Counted from the stretch's first letter, positions 47,725 to 57,340 are shown. The stretch: 64,000 nt of DNA from JAXGXT01 sp040772665 (GCA_040772665.1 JAXGXT010000004.1:124001-188000); one strand, 5' to 3'. The notes: generated by a model from the letters alone, not told the origin. Numbers and translations: made by a program.

Positions 47725-48999
47725 TTATGCAAATTTTCTTATGGCATCACAAGTGTTTTTTATGTCCTCATCACTGTGCGAATCTGAAATAAACATTGCC
47801 TCAAACTGTGCAGGCGCAACATATATTCCGCACTCTATCATATGTCCAAAATATCTTGCATATCTTTTTGTATCGGAAGAAACAGCACTTTCATAATCCT
47901 TAACCTTTTCCGAGGTAAAAAAGGCACAAATAAGAGAACCAACCATGTTTACATTCACATCACTGCCCATGCTTTTAAAGGCCTCCTTAATTTTTTCCGC
48001 CTTTTTTTCAATCCTTGAATAAATTTCTTTGTCTTCCAAAAGTATTTTAATTGTTTCAATCCCTGCCGTAACCGCAATGGGATTCCCCGAAAGAGTTCCC
48101 GCCTGATAAACCTTCCCCAAAGGAGAAACACAGCTCATAACGTCCTTTCTTCCGCCATAAACCCCTAAAGGCATTCCCCCTCCCGCAATCTTTCCAAGTG
48201 TGGTTAAATCAGGGGTTACGTTATAATATCCCTGTGCTCCTGAAATGCCAAGCCTAAACCCTGTTATAACCTCGTCAAAAATAAGCAAAGAACCATGCTT
48301 TTGAGTTGTTTCCCTTAAAAATTTTAAAAACCCTTCTTGGGGCAAAACAACACCCATGTTTGCCGCCACAGGCTCAACAATAACACAGGCAATTTTATCC
48401 CCTTGCTCTTTAAAAATATCTTCAATCGATTGAAAATCGTTGTATTGTGCTATAATTGTGTTCTTTGTGTAGTCAAAAGGCACTCCCGCACTGTCGGGCA
48501 CGGCATTTGTAAGAAGCCCCGAACCGCTTTTAACAAGCAGCCCGTCGCTGTGTCCGTGATAACAGCCTTTAAACTTCACAATTAAATCCCGCCCCGTAAA
48601 TCCTCTTGCGGCACGAACTGCGCTCATAACAGCCTCCGTGCCGCTGTTTACAAGCCTAAGCATTTCCATAGAGGGCATACATTCGTTAATAAGTGCTGCA
48701 ATCTCCACTTCTTTTCTTGTGGGTGCACCAAATGAAAGCCCGTCGGCACAAGCCTTTTGCACAGCCTCAATAACTCTTTGGTTTCCGTGTCCCAAAATTC
48801 CGGGTCCCCATGAACAAACATAATCAATAAAAGAATTTCCGTCCTCATCAAAAATTCTTGAGCCTTTTGCATTTTTTATAAACAAAGGAGTTCTGCCAAC
48901 TGCATTAAAAGCTCTTACAGGGCTGTTAACACCTCCGGGCATAAGCCTTTTTGCTTCCTCAAATAATTCCTTGCTTTTTGTTTCTGTCATTTTATTCAC
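47725..48999 (-). CDS. hemL: Glutamate-1-semialdehyde 2,1-aminomutase
   Basis: 424 residues. Converts glutamate-1-semialdehyde to 5-aminolevulinate with PLP, the second step of the C5 route. Motifs: LMPGGVNSPVRAF, NSGTEAVMSAVRAARGFTGR, KFKGCYHGHSD, FDEVITGFR and the PLP lysine in TTLGKIAGGGMPLG. Last gene of the cluster. GTG 48999 overlaps the hemB stop by four bases (GTGA), so translation is coupled; an ATG three codons on is an alternative. Confidence 0.95.
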   Translation of the reverse strand: MNKMTETKSKELFEEAKRLMPGGVNSPVRAFNAVGRTPLFIKNAKGSRIFDEDGNSFIDYVCSWGPGILGHGNQRVIEAVQKACADGLSFGAPTRKEVEIAALINECMPSMEMLRLVNSGTEAVMSAVRAARGFTGRDLIVKFKGCYHGHSDGLLVKSGSGLLTNAVPDSAGVPFDYTKNTIIAQYNDFQSIEDIFKEQGDKIACVIVEPVAANMGVVLPQEGFLKFLRETTQKHGSLLIFDEVITGFRLGISGAQGYYNVTPDLTTLGKIAGGGMPLGVYGGRKDVMSCVSPLGKVYQAGTLSGNPIAVTAGIETIKILLEDKEIYSRIEKKAEKIKEAFKSMGSDVNVNMVGSLICAFFTSEKVKDYESAVSSDTKRYARYFGHMIECGIYVAPAQFEAMFISDSHSDEDIKNTCDAIRKFA

Positions 49000-49967
49000 C
49001 TTATTTCCTCTTTAAGCCACCTTGCCATGTCAAGGGCATGGTATGTAATTATTATTTTTGCTCCTGCTCTTTTCATGGATATTAAGTTTTCCTCAACAAT
49101 GCGCCTTTCGTCAATCCAACCCTTTAAAGCCGCCGCTTTAACCATGGAATATTCACCGCTGACATTGTAAACGGCAACGGGAACATCAACCTTTTGACTT
49201 ACCTCTTTAACAACATCAAGATATGAAAGCGCAGGCTTTATCATAACAATATCAGCTCCCTCGTAAATATCCGCCATAACTTCCCTCACACCTTCTTTTC
49301 CGTTTGAAATATCCATCTGATATGTTTTTCTGTCGCCAAAAGATGGTGCGCTGTCTGCCGCCTGTCTAAAAGGCGAATAATATCCGCTTGCATACTTTGC
49401 GCTGTATGACATAATGGGTGTGTTTACAAATCCCTTTTCGTCCAAAACCTTCCTTATATATCCCACTCTTCCGTCCATCATGTCAGATGGTGCAATAATG
49501 TCGGCACCTGCTTTTGCACAGCTAACACTTATTTCACCTAAAATCGGCAAAGTTTCATCATTAAGAATTTCTTCACCGCATACTATGCCGCAATGCCCGT
49601 GGTCTGTATATTCACATAAACAAACGTCTGCAATAACAATCAACTGGGGATATTCGGCTTTAATCTTCCTTATTGCCTTTTGTGCTATACCGTTCTCTAT
49701 ATAGCTTTGACTTGCCAGACCGTCTTTTAGTTTCGGAATTCCAAAAATAATTACTCCGCTTACGCCGCTTTCATAAATTTCCCTTAAAATTTCGTCCATA
49801 AAATCTATTGAATATCTAAACACATCAGGCATACTCTCAACAGGCTCTTTTATATTTTCTCCCTCTTCAATAAATAAAGGATAAATAAGGTCAGATGCAT
49901 TAATAAAATTTTCCCTCACAAGCCTTCTCATGCTTTCATTTTGCCTTAACCGCCTTGTTCTAATCAA
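48996..49967 (-). CDS. hemB: Porphobilinogen synthase (delta-aminolevulinate dehydratase)
   Basis: 323 residues. Joins two 5-aminolevulinates to porphobilinogen. The zinc-site motif DVCLCEYTDHGHCG has the three cysteines of the zinc-dependent type. The two active-site lysines lie in SYSAKYASGYYSPFR and MIKPALSYLD. Start is TTG 49967 with GAGGTGAAAGG upstream, and it overlaps the end of cobA-hemD by eight bases. Confidence 0.94.
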   Translation of the reverse strand: MIRTRRLRQNESMRRLVRENFINASDLIYPLFIEEGENIKEPVESMPDVFRYSIDFMDEILREIYESGVSGVIIFGIPKLKDGLASQSYIENGIAQKAIRKIKAEYPQLIVIADVCLCEYTDHGHCGIVCGEEILNDETLPILGEISVSCAKAGADIIAPSDMMDGRVGYIRKVLDEKGFVNTPIMSYSAKYASGYYSPFRQAADSAPSFGDRKTYQMDISNGKEGVREVMADIYEGADIVMIKPALSYLDVVKEVSQKVDVPVAVYNVSGEYSMVKAAALKGWIDERRIVEENLISMKRAGAKIIITYHALDMARWLKEEIR

Positions 49968-51423
49968 TACCTTTCACCTCAGAAACTATTTTTTTTACTA
50001 TACCCTCTGCATTAAAACTTTCCGCAACAATATATTTTTCAACACCGGCTTTTCTAAGTTCCTTGGCAGTTACATCACCAATACTTACGGCAGTTGAGTT
50101 TTTAAGCCCCAGTCCCTTTTCAAAAAAGTTTCCCACAGCAGAAGAGCTGCCAAAAACAATAAAATCAAAATCACCGTCATTTTTTTCTTCTCCGCCGCAA
50201 ACATCATAAATCTTTAAATCCTCATAATCATGGTCTTTCAGCTCAAGATTAAGAAAATCACTTCCGCCTTTTGCCCTTGCTATAAGTATTTTTTCATTTT
50301 TCCCTGCTGTTTTTGAAATTTCAACACCAAGCTCTTTTGCTGTGTAACTTTCAGGCATTAAATCAGCCTTAATTCCAAAACTCTGCAAAGTGTGGTAAGT
50401 TCCGCTCCCTATAACCGCAAACTTTAAACCATATAATTCTCTTATGTCTTTTTCTCTCATAAACTCTTCAAAAAATATTCTTACACCGTTTGATGATGTA
50501 AAAACTATCCATGAATAAGTTTTTATCTTTTCTATTGCCTCTTTCAAAGCTTTAGGGTTTTCTCTTTTAACCTTAACCCTTGTAATCTCCTCAGCATAAG
50601 CACCGTAAAACCTAAGCTCTTTTATAAGCTTTTGGTTAAACTCCCTTGTTCCCGTAACACCAACCAAAACACCATCTAAAGGAAGCCTTATGTCAGAAGA
50701 GAAATCAAGGCTGCAAACCTCTCCCACAACAATAATTGCAGGGGATTTAACATTGGAGTTTTTAACCTTTTCACATATATCTTCAAGATTTCCCCTTACA
50801 ACAACCTGATTTTTTGTTGTTCCTCCGCTTATAACAGCGGCAGGAGTTTTCTTGTCTTTTCCAAAATTAATAAGACCCCTTGTAATTTCGCCAATGTTTG
50901 AAAGCCCCATAAGAAAAATAAGAGTCCCTTTTATTTTAGCAAGAACATCATAATCCTCTCCAGCACCTTCCCCTTGAGCCATATGCCCTGTAACAACTGT
51001 GAAACTTCGGCTTAAACCTCTGTGAGTAACAGGAATCCCTGCCGCCGCAGGAACAGCCGTTGCAGAAGAAACACCGCTTACAACACTAAAAGGTATACCC
51101 TCTTTTTTAAGCGCCATAACTTCCTCTCCGCCTCTGCCAAAAACAAAAGGATCTCCTCCCTTAAGCCTTACAACCATGTTTCCAAGATTTGCCTCGTTAA
51201 CAATAAGGGAGTTGATTTCCTCCTGTTTCATAGAATGACTTCCAAAAGCCTTGCCTGCATAAATCTTTTTACATTTTTCATTTGCATATCCAATAAGCTC
51301 TTTGTCAATAAGCCTGTCATAAATAAGAACATCACATTTTTCAATTAACCTTATTGCCTTAAGAGTTATAAGATATGGGTCACCGCTTCCCGCCCCGACT
51401 AAATAAACTTCTCCGCCTTTCAT
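49960..51423 (-). CDS. cobA-hemD: Fused uroporphyrinogen-III C-methyltransferase and uroporphyrinogen-III synthase
   Basis: 487 residues. N-terminal SUMT domain about 1-245: VYLVGAGSGDPYLITLKA, VVRLKGGDPFVFGRGGEE and GIPVTHRG. C-terminal HemD domain about 255-487: LVGVTGTREFNQKLI, FTSSNGVRIFFEEF, FGSSSAVGNF. The protein closes hydroxymethylbilane to uroporphyrinogen III and methylates it to precorrin-2. Such fusions are usual in Clostridia that make siroheme or B12. ATG 51423 (GGAGGAG upstream) overlaps the hemC stop as ATGA. Confidence 0.94.
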   Translation of the reverse strand: MKGGEVYLVGAGSGDPYLITLKAIRLIEKCDVLIYDRLIDKELIGYANEKCKKIYAGKAFGSHSMKQEEINSLIVNEANLGNMVVRLKGGDPFVFGRGGEEVMALKKEGIPFSVVSGVSSATAVPAAAGIPVTHRGLSRSFTVVTGHMAQGEGAGEDYDVLAKIKGTLIFLMGLSNIGEITRGLINFGKDKKTPAAVISGGTTKNQVVVRGNLEDICEKVKNSNVKSPAIIVVGEVCSLDFSSDIRLPLDGVLVGVTGTREFNQKLIKELRFYGAYAEEITRVKVKRENPKALKEAIEKIKTYSWIVFTSSNGVRIFFEEFMREKDIRELYGLKFAVIGSGTYHTLQSFGIKADLMPESYTAKELGVEISKTAGKNEKILIARAKGGSDFLNLELKDHDYEDLKIYDVCGGEEKNDGDFDFIVFGSSSAVGNFFEKGLGLKNSTAVSIGDVTAKELRKAGVEKYIVAESFNAEGIVKKIVSEVKGID

Positions 51424-52283
51424 ATAAGCTCCTCCGCTAAAGCCCTTGCCAAGCTTTCCCACTCTTTAACCTTGCCTCTAACAGCCTTAATTCCGCTGTT
51501 TCCTAAAAATCCGTAAATAAAAATATCTTCATTTTCAATAAAACTGTATATGCCCACAGCCTCGTGACAATCAGCCCCAATAAGGTTTAAAACCAATCTT
51601 TCTGTTTTAAAAGATATTTCCGTTTCATTATGGCTTATTTTTTTTATAACATCATATACGGGGGAATCTGCCTTTCCCTCCACAGCAATAATGCCTTGTG
51701 CCGCCGCAGGTATAAACTCACACGGGTCTAAATGCTGAAAAAAATACATGTCACTTCCAATATTAAGCCTGTTAAGTCCTGCCGCCGCTAAAACAACAGC
51801 ATCAAACTCTCCGTTTTCCATTTTTTTAAGCCTTGTGGGAACATTTCCCCTTAAACCTCTGCATTCAATCTTTTCATAGGCTTTCATAAGCTGCCCCGAA
51901 CGCCTTGCACTTCCGGTGCCCACAATTCCCCCATCTTCACAGGAAAAAGCCTTGTCAAGCCTTGAAACAATAACATCCCGAACATCTTCCCGCTTTGTAA
52001 CGGCAATAATCTCTAACCCTTGTGCCAATTCTGTGGGTAAATCCTTGCCGCTGTGAATGGCAATGTCAATTTCACCTTTAATAATTGCCTCTTCAATTTG
52101 AGAAACAAAAACACCTTTCCCCCCTATTTCAATAAGAGGCTTGTCAAGAATTTTATCCCCCTCTGTGCTTATTCCAACAATTTCGCACAAGGCAAACGGA
52201 TGCACCCTTTTAATTTCCTCAACAACTATTTTCGTTTGGGCAATGGCCAAATCACTTTTTCGTGTTCCTATTTTAATTTTCAT
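51420..52283 (-). CDS. hemC: Hydroxymethylbilane synthase (porphobilinogen deaminase)
   Basis: 287 residues. Polymerises four porphobilinogens. KIKIGTRKSDLAIAQT, SGKDLPTELAQGLEI, RRSGQLMKAYEKIECRGLRGNVPTRLKK and the dipyrromethane-cofactor cysteine in IGADCHEAVG are all present. ATG 52283 overlaps the end of the sirC-like gene by 11 bases. Confidence 0.95.
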   Translation of the reverse strand: MKIKIGTRKSDLAIAQTKIVVEEIKRVHPFALCEIVGISTEGDKILDKPLIEIGGKGVFVSQIEEAIIKGEIDIAIHSGKDLPTELAQGLEIIAVTKREDVRDVIVSRLDKAFSCEDGGIVGTGSARRSGQLMKAYEKIECRGLRGNVPTRLKKMENGEFDAVVLAAAGLNRLNIGSDMYFFQHLDPCEFIPAAAQGIIAVEGKADSPVYDVIKKISHNETEISFKTERLVLNLIGADCHEAVGIYSFIENEDIFIYGFLGNSGIKAVRGKVKEWESLARALAEELI

Positions 52284-52890
52284 ATTTCCCTCTTATTATT
52301 CTCTCTATTTCTTCGTCGCTTATGTGGTTTTCACTTTCAATCATTAAATCTCCCGCTTTTTTAAGAATTTCTTCCCGCACTGAAACTTCTTCAACTTCTT
52401 CTTTAAGCCTGTCTTTTAATTCTCCAAGCCTTAAAGCAATCTGCGAATAAAATTCAGGTGTTTCTCTTTCGATTTTCTCCCTTAATTTTTTCGATATATA
52501 CGGACTTTGCCCCTCTGTTGTTATGCTTATGCACACAGGTGCTTTTCTGTAAAAAGAGGGAAAATAAAATGAACACTCCTCCAAAACGTCGGCAACATTA
52601 ACGTGTATGCCTCTTTCCTTGGAAAGTTCCGCAATTTTTATGTTTTCCTCCCTGTCATTTGTTGCGGCAATAACAATAAAACACCCTTCTAAGTCTTCCT
52701 TTAAAAACTTCCGTTTTATTATTTTAATTTGAGAAATTTCTTCAAACTCCTCCAAAACCATAGGCGAAACAACAACAATTTTGCATCCAAACTCTAAAAG
52801 GCTTAAAGTTTTTCTAAGGGCAACCTTTCCTCCCCCAACAACAAGGCATTTTTTGTCTTTTATATCAATAAATAAAGGAAAATAACCCAT
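52273..52890 (-). CDS. Precorrin-2 dehydrogenase (siroheme synthase N-terminal type)
   Basis: 205 residues. NAD-dependent oxidation of precorrin-2 to sirohydrochlorin; some relatives also insert iron. N-terminal Rossmann region FPLFIDIKDKKCLVVGGGKVALRK, then AATNDREENIKIAEL and the central FPSFYRKAPVCISITTEGQSPYISKKLRE. Comparable to SirC/YlnF of Firmicutes. It follows hemA by 19 bases. Placing it second in the unit shows the pathway is directed to sirohydrochlorin. Confidence 0.9.
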   Translation of the reverse strand: MGYFPLFIDIKDKKCLVVGGGKVALRKTLSLLEFGCKIVVVSPMVLEEFEEISQIKIIKRKFLKEDLEGCFIVIAATNDREENIKIAELSKERGIHVNVADVLEECSFYFPSFYRKAPVCISITTEGQSPYISKKLREKIERETPEFYSQIALRLGELKDRLKEEVEEVSVREEILKKAGDLMIESENHISDEEIERIIRGKYEN

Positions 52891-52909
52891 TTACGTTCCT
52901 CCAACATTT

Positions 52910-54052
52910 TTAAACTTCAACAATTTTTTCAAGTATGCTTAAAAATGAGCCAAGCACTTCCTTGCTTTCGCTTTTTCTAAGACTGTAAATTATATTTTCT
53001 ATTCCTTTTTCATTAAAATAATCCTTAACTAAAGGAAGCTTTGGCAAAAACTCGTGAAAAACCAATTCTTTTAAAGCATCATCACAACACCTGTCAAGAA
53101 CCTCCTTTGCACTTTGTGCCTCTTTCAGCTTTTGGCGGTTGTTTTCTTTTGCGATTTCCTTAAAATAATCTATATTAAAAAGTTTTGTATTTTTAAACTT
53201 CCCTACCTCTTTATCAATATCGTTTGGCACAGCCAAGTCAATAAAAAGTCTTTCCTTGTCCGTCTTTATGTTTTTAAAAAACTCCTCTGCCGTAACAGTA
53301 AAATGAGGTGATGTTGTTGCACTTATAATCACGTCAGCCCAGTCCATATATTTATACCTGTCCATATATGAAATATATCTCATGTTTTTATATTTCATAT
53401 CAAGGTCATTGTCCGAATTATGCCCTCTTATTGTTCCTATAACATTAATGTCAGGCTTTGAAAGAAGATTTTTACCCACAGACATGCCTGTTTTTCCGCT
53501 TGCGCCTAAAATAAGCACCTGTTTTTCCTTTTTCTCCAAAGAAAAAACCATGTTGGCAGTAAGCGTGGCTATTGAAACAGGAGTACTTGAAATACCCGTT
53601 AATGTTTTGGATTTTTTTGCCCCTGTAATTGCCATTTTAAAAACTGTGTTTGTTACAAATGATGTTGTTTTGCACTCAAGACCAATGGCATAAGCCTCTT
53701 TAACCTGGCCCAAAATTTCGTCTTCGCCCAAAACCATGCTGTCTATTCCTGCCGCAACCTTAAACAAATGGCGAACCGAGTTTTCACCGCAGTAAACATT
53801 AAAATATTTTATAACCTTTGAAAGCTTTACGTCCTTTTCTTCGCAAATCATCTGCTGAACAACTTCAACACAGTTTCCTTCACCAACAAAATACACCTCC
53901 ATACGGTTGCAGGTGCAAAGCATTACACATTCGCTTATTTCTTCCCTTAAAACCGCCTTTTTAATAAATCTTTTTTGCTCTTCACTGTCGAAGGCAAAAA
54001 TACGTCTTATTTCAAGGGGTGCAGTTTTATAATTTATGCTTATTGTATTCAT
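52910..54052 (-). CDS. hemA: Glutamyl-tRNA reductase
   Basis: 380 residues. Reduces glutamyl-tRNA to glutamate-1-semialdehyde, first step of the cluster. Catalytic Cys48 in LCTCNRMEVY; GIDSMVLGEDEILGQVKEAY; NADPH-binding VLILGASGKTGMSV; and a C-terminal dimerisation helix. ATG 54052 has AAGGAG upstream, behind a very good promoter. Slightly shorter than the 420-residue Proteobacterial form, common in Clostridia. Confidence 0.93.
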   Translation of the reverse strand: MNTISINYKTAPLEIRRIFAFDSEEQKRFIKKAVLREEISECVMLCTCNRMEVYFVGEGNCVEVVQQMICEEKDVKLSKVIKYFNVYCGENSVRHLFKVAAGIDSMVLGEDEILGQVKEAYAIGLECKTTSFVTNTVFKMAITGAKKSKTLTGISSTPVSIATLTANMVFSLEKKEKQVLILGASGKTGMSVGKNLLSKPDINVIGTIRGHNSDNDLDMKYKNMRYISYMDRYKYMDWADVIISATTSPHFTVTAEEFFKNIKTDKERLFIDLAVPNDIDKEVGKFKNTKLFNIDYFKEIAKENNRQKLKEAQSAKEVLDRCCDDALKELVFHEFLPKLPLVKDYFNEKGIENIIYSLRKSESKEVLGSFLSILEKIVEV

Positions 54053-54080
54053 AATTAATTTCTCCTTAAACTATACAATA

Positions 54081-54109
54081 AGTGTAGGACTTAGGGCTTT
54101 TTTTGTCAA
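54081..54109 (-). promoter_or_regulatory. Sigma-A promoter of the hem cluster
   Basis: Minus strand TTGACA (54104-54109), 17-base spacer, TACACT (54081-54086). The leader to hemA is only about 20-25 bases, too short for a riboswitch; none is apparent. Confidence 0.8.
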
Positions 54110-54139
54110 GGAAACAAGGATAATATATGGGTTTGGGGC

Positions 54140-54395
54140 AAAAACACCTTGGGCTTTGCCCAAACCTCATCCGCTTTTTGAAAAAAGCGGTGTAGGAACG
54201 GCAAAGATAAATGCCGCCACTGGGCATCGGAAAGAAGTTCGACGGCAAAGCCGCTTTTTCATAAGAAAAAGTGCTGAACGTAGTTGTGGTCAGACTGAAG
54301 ACAAACCTTGGGCGTTGCCCAACCCCACTTGCTTTTTGAAAAAGCAAGACCAAAAACTTTTATCAAAACCGCATATTCATGCGGTTTTAGGTAAA
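54140..54395 (+). repeat. Composite dispersed repeat A-C-A
   Basis: Begins with CCTTGGGCTTTGCCCAA, continues with CCGCTTTTTGAAAAAAGCGG, the family C module GTGTAGGAACGGCAAAGATAAATGCCGCC, AAAGCCGCTTTTTCATAAG and AAAAAGTGCTGAACG, and then a family A block ending in the hairpin AAAACCGCAT/ATGCGGTTTT at 54364-54388. The last 100 bases are nearly the reverse complement of 483-570. Located upstream of the hem promoter, no coding sequence. Confidence 0.78.
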
Positions 54396-54444
54396 AAACA
54401 ATAAGGAACGTCAAGCCACTTTTTTTAATTCTAAACATATAAAA

Positions 54445-54487
54445 TACCCCCCGACGCCGTGGTTTTAAACCACAGCATCAGAGGGGT
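54445..54487 (-). terminator. Terminator of the SLH gene
   Basis: TACCCCTCTGATGCTGTGGTTT...AAACCACGGCGTCGGGGGGTA, a long imperfect stem, then TTTTATATG on the minus strand, 11 bases past the stop codon. Confidence 0.85.
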
Positions 54488-54497
54488 AAGGAAATCA

Positions 54498-56903
54498 TTA
54501 ATTTACTTCCGCATCAATTTCTGTTATATATCCATCTTCGTCAATCTTAACCTCAACATAAACATATTCATTTTTAAGTGCACTTTCAAGACCCTTAAGA
54601 GTCTGGTTATAGCTGTTGTCGTCAATAGAAACAGCAACGTCATCTTTATCAAAATAATATATAATGGTAGTTCTGCTTTCACTGCCTTTTATTTCAATAT
54701 ATTCACTGCTTAAGCTTATTCCCCTCAAGTCACCCTCAGCATATGAAACATATCCTTGAAGTTTTGAAACTTCACCGTTTCTATCAACTGTGGCTGTAAC
54801 ATAAACAGTCTTTCCATCCCTTATTGCATCATCAAGTTCATCATAGTCATCAATCTTGCTGTTTCCGTCTATAATATTAATTGTGCATTCATCAATGTCC
54901 TCATCAACAAAATTAATGTATGAACCGTTTCCTATTTTAATTCTGTCCTCTCTAAGAGTTGTTATGTTCCCCCTAGTTGTGCTGCTTGAAGAACTTGAAG
55001 AGCTTGAAGAATTAATTCTAACCTCTGTTACATAGTCATTTTTGTCAAGCACGAGTATAACACTATCTCCCTCTTTTGCGTTGGAATATATATAGTCATA
55101 ATTCCTCTTTACATCCTTATAGTAAAATGTAACGGAATCTCTGTCCCTATCTTTATAGTCATAATCTGTTTCCTTGCTTGAGCCTGATTTTTTAATTGTT
55201 ATATATCTCCTTGCCAAATCAATAAAAGTTCCTTTAACTTCGTTATCGCTTACATCATCACCAATGCTCACCTTTTCAAGATAACCTTTGCTGTTAAGTT
55301 CAATTTTAATATTGTCATTTCTTTCTGCCTGTCTTGAAAACTCTCTGTATGTCACACTTTCCCCGTCAATATAGAACTTTGTATTTGATGTGTTGTCACT
55401 TGGGTAATAATATGTTTTGTATGAACCGTTTACTTTAATTTCAAGCTCGTCTGAAGATATTGAATAGAAACTTCCGCTTACAGCGTCACTTGAAGATGAA
55501 ACCGTTACAAGGTTAATTTCTGTTATTTCATCATCACTGATTCTAACCTCAACCTTGTCGCCGCTTGAAGCCTCCCTTTTAAAATCTGAATATGTTTTTA
55601 CCTTTCCGTCAATTCTAAATGAAACCTCTGATTTATCCTTGTCATAAAAGTTGTAAGACTTTGTGCTTCCCGAAACTCTTATGCTTAAAGATGAATCTCC
55701 AATGCTTCTGAATTCTGCAATAAGATAATTAAAAAGCTCTGCCTTTTTAACCTCACCTCTTGAATCAAGTGTAAGCTTGACTGTCTTGGTTTCAGCCGCA
55801 TTAGATTTAAACCTGTCATATGTTGTTTTAGAGCTTTCGTTATAAAAATCAACCTCACTGCTGTCCTCGTCCACAAATTTATATGTTTTTGTGCTTCCGT
55901 CAACAGTCAGCTTAATGTTTTTTGTTGTGATGCTGTAGAATGTTCCCTCAACTGTGGAATCTTTTTTCTCCTCTTCTTTAGTCTGTTCACTTGTCGATGT
56001 CACAAGAACAGAAACCAGCTCCTGCCCTTTATAACTTGCAACAACCTGATAGTCCACCTTAACAGAGGATAATAAAGTTCTTGCGCTTCCGCTTAAAACA
56101 GGCACAGCGTCTGTTCCTGTAAAGCTCATTGTTTTTGAACCGTCATTAATTGTTATAATTGTCTGTGAACCAACTGCGGCAACAGATGTTATTTTCCCCG
56201 AAATAGAGCCTGTCTGCTGTTCTTCTTTAGCCTTTTTCATTGTGTTGTGGGATTTTGAAACCATAACAGCCATTTCCGCTCTGTTAATAAGGTTTTTAGG
56301 GTTAAAGTTTCCTAAATCATCACCCTGCAAAACCTCAAGCCTTGAAAGTAAGTCCACATATGAAACAGCCGCCGCATTAATTGCTGATTTATCTTTATAT
56401 GTAAGGCTTGGGTTTGAATTAAGCGTTCCGTAATCTTTAAGTGCACGCCCAACCATTATTGCAACATCCTGCCTTGTGGCATTAACAGAAACGCCCTTTG
56501 AATTAATAAACCCGGGTATGTCTGAAATAGTTATAATTTTGTTTTCCAAACCATATGCCACCGCAGGCTGTGCCCATGCAGGTATTTTGTATCCGTTCAT
56601 AACGGAAGTCCATTTGTTTTGAATAGCGGCAGTAACAGACTCTCCCGTGTGTTTTTGCACAAGTGAATAAACAAGCTGCATTGTTTCGCAGTATGAAATG
56701 TTATCCTTTGCCCTAAAAACAAGCTGTCCCTTTGAATTATAGTCGCCCACCATAATCCCTAAATCCGCAACAGAGTTTATGTATGTTTTTGCACCCTCCC
56801 ACGGCACATTGTTTATATCCGTAAAATTTACCGCCATTGCAGGAACACTGCTAAAAAAAGTTGTTGCAGCAACCATAACAGCAAGCATTTTCTTTTTATT
56901 CAT
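54498..56903 (-). CDS. S-layer homology (SLH) domain protein
   Basis: 801 residues. Signal peptide about 1-24 (VPAMAVN). Three SLH repeats follow at about 25-75, 85-145 and 150-210 (VNFTDINNVPWEGAKTYINSVADLGIMVG; AYGLENKIITISD...ATRQDVAIMVGRAL; LEVLQGDDLGNFNPKNLINRAEMAVMVSKS), which anchor to pyruvylated cell-wall polymer. From about 230 to the end come repeated beta units of about 80-90 residues with the recurring pattern (S)TKTYKFVDEDSSEV.F and YKDRDRDSVTFYY, probably an array of similar folds; a Ser-rich stretch (SSSSSSSS) splits them at about 640. An abundant surface or S-layer-associated protein is likely. ATG 56903 follows AAAGGAATGATAGG. Confidence 0.85.
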   Translation of the reverse strand: MNKKKMLAVMVAATTFFSSVPAMAVNFTDINNVPWEGAKTYINSVADLGIMVGDYNSKGQLVFRAKDNISYCETMQLVYSLVQKHTGESVTAAIQNKWTSVMNGYKIPAWAQPAVAYGLENKIITISDIPGFINSKGVSVNATRQDVAIMVGRALKDYGTLNSNPSLTYKDKSAINAAAVSYVDLLSRLEVLQGDDLGNFNPKNLINRAEMAVMVSKSHNTMKKAKEEQQTGSISGKITSVAAVGSQTIITINDGSKTMSFTGTDAVPVLSGSARTLLSSVKVDYQVVASYKGQELVSVLVTSTSEQTKEEEKKDSTVEGTFYSITTKNIKLTVDGSTKTYKFVDEDSSEVDFYNESSKTTYDRFKSNAAETKTVKLTLDSRGEVKKAELFNYLIAEFRSIGDSSLSIRVSGSTKSYNFYDKDKSEVSFRIDGKVKTYSDFKREASSGDKVEVRISDDEITEINLVTVSSSSDAVSGSFYSISSDELEIKVNGSYKTYYYPSDNTSNTKFYIDGESVTYREFSRQAERNDNIKIELNSKGYLEKVSIGDDVSDNEVKGTFIDLARRYITIKKSGSSKETDYDYKDRDRDSVTFYYKDVKRNYDYIYSNAKEGDSVILVLDKNDYVTEVRINSSSSSSSSSSTTRGNITTLREDRIKIGNGSYINFVDEDIDECTINIIDGNSKIDDYDELDDAIRDGKTVYVTATVDRNGEVSKLQGYVSYAEGDLRGISLSSEYIEIKGSESRTTIIYYFDKDDVAVSIDDNSYNQTLKGLESALKNEYVYVEVKIDEDGYITEIDAEVN

Positions 56904-56983
56904 ACCTATCATTCCTTTCTTTAAAATCATGCTATTAAATGATTATACATTATTTTGCCCTTAAAGGTTCCCTTTTTTACATA

Positions 56984-57012
56984 ATTTTAAGAAAATATTA
57001 AAACTTAGTCAA
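56984..57012 (-). promoter_or_regulatory. Promoter of the SLH gene
   Basis: Minus strand TTGACT (57007-57012), 17 bases, TAAAAT (56984-56989); a second possible -10, TGTATAAT, lies near 56942 closer to the start codon. Confidence 0.6.
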
Positions 57013-57140
57013 CTTAAATATCTAAATCTTTTTATTCTAAACTCACACTAAATAACACTATACATCATACCTTTTCAATTTACTATACAAAGTAAAACTG
57101 TAGTTTTTCATTGTTTTAATATAAAACACTTGTTTTTGTG

Positions 57141-57169
57141 TTGACAAAATAAGTCTTAGGGTTTAAACT
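57141..57169 (+). promoter_or_regulatory. Promoter of the ilv operon
   Basis: TTGACA (57141-57146), 17-base spacer, TAAACT (57164-57169). The transcribed leader before ilvB would be about 250 bases and contains a leader peptide and a terminator. Confidence 0.75.
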
Positions 57170-57217
57170 TCCAATTAAATAATATAATTTCTAATACAGT
57201 ATAACCGGGAGATAATT

Positions 57218-57340
57218 ATGCTTAAACCTAAATTTTCGGCACAATTTATTATTAGCATTATTAACCTCATCATTATTGATGAGGCTATTTGTGATGATAA
57301 AGTGGTGTGCTGATAATAGTCAAAAAAGGTTTAAGTTAAA
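57218..57340 (+). CDS. ilv leader peptide, isoleucine-rich
   Basis: 40 codons starting MLKPKFSAQF with GGGAGA six bases upstream. It continues IISIINLIIIDEAI and later VLIIV: 10 Ile, 4 Leu and 2 Val among 40 codons. It lies between the ilv promoter and an intrinsic terminator in front of ilvB, the layout of ribosome-controlled attenuation as in enterobacterial ilv leaders. A perfect 8-bp hairpin (CCTCATCA-TTAT-TGATGAGG, 57265-57284) lies inside the Ile codons. Stalling at Ile codons would leave 57302-57322 free to pair with the terminator arm. Confidence 0.68.

Noticed and set aside
54053..54140. Cobalamin riboswitch before hemA
   Set aside because: The promoter lies 30-55 bases from the start codon, so the leader is too short, and no B12-box sequence is present upstream.
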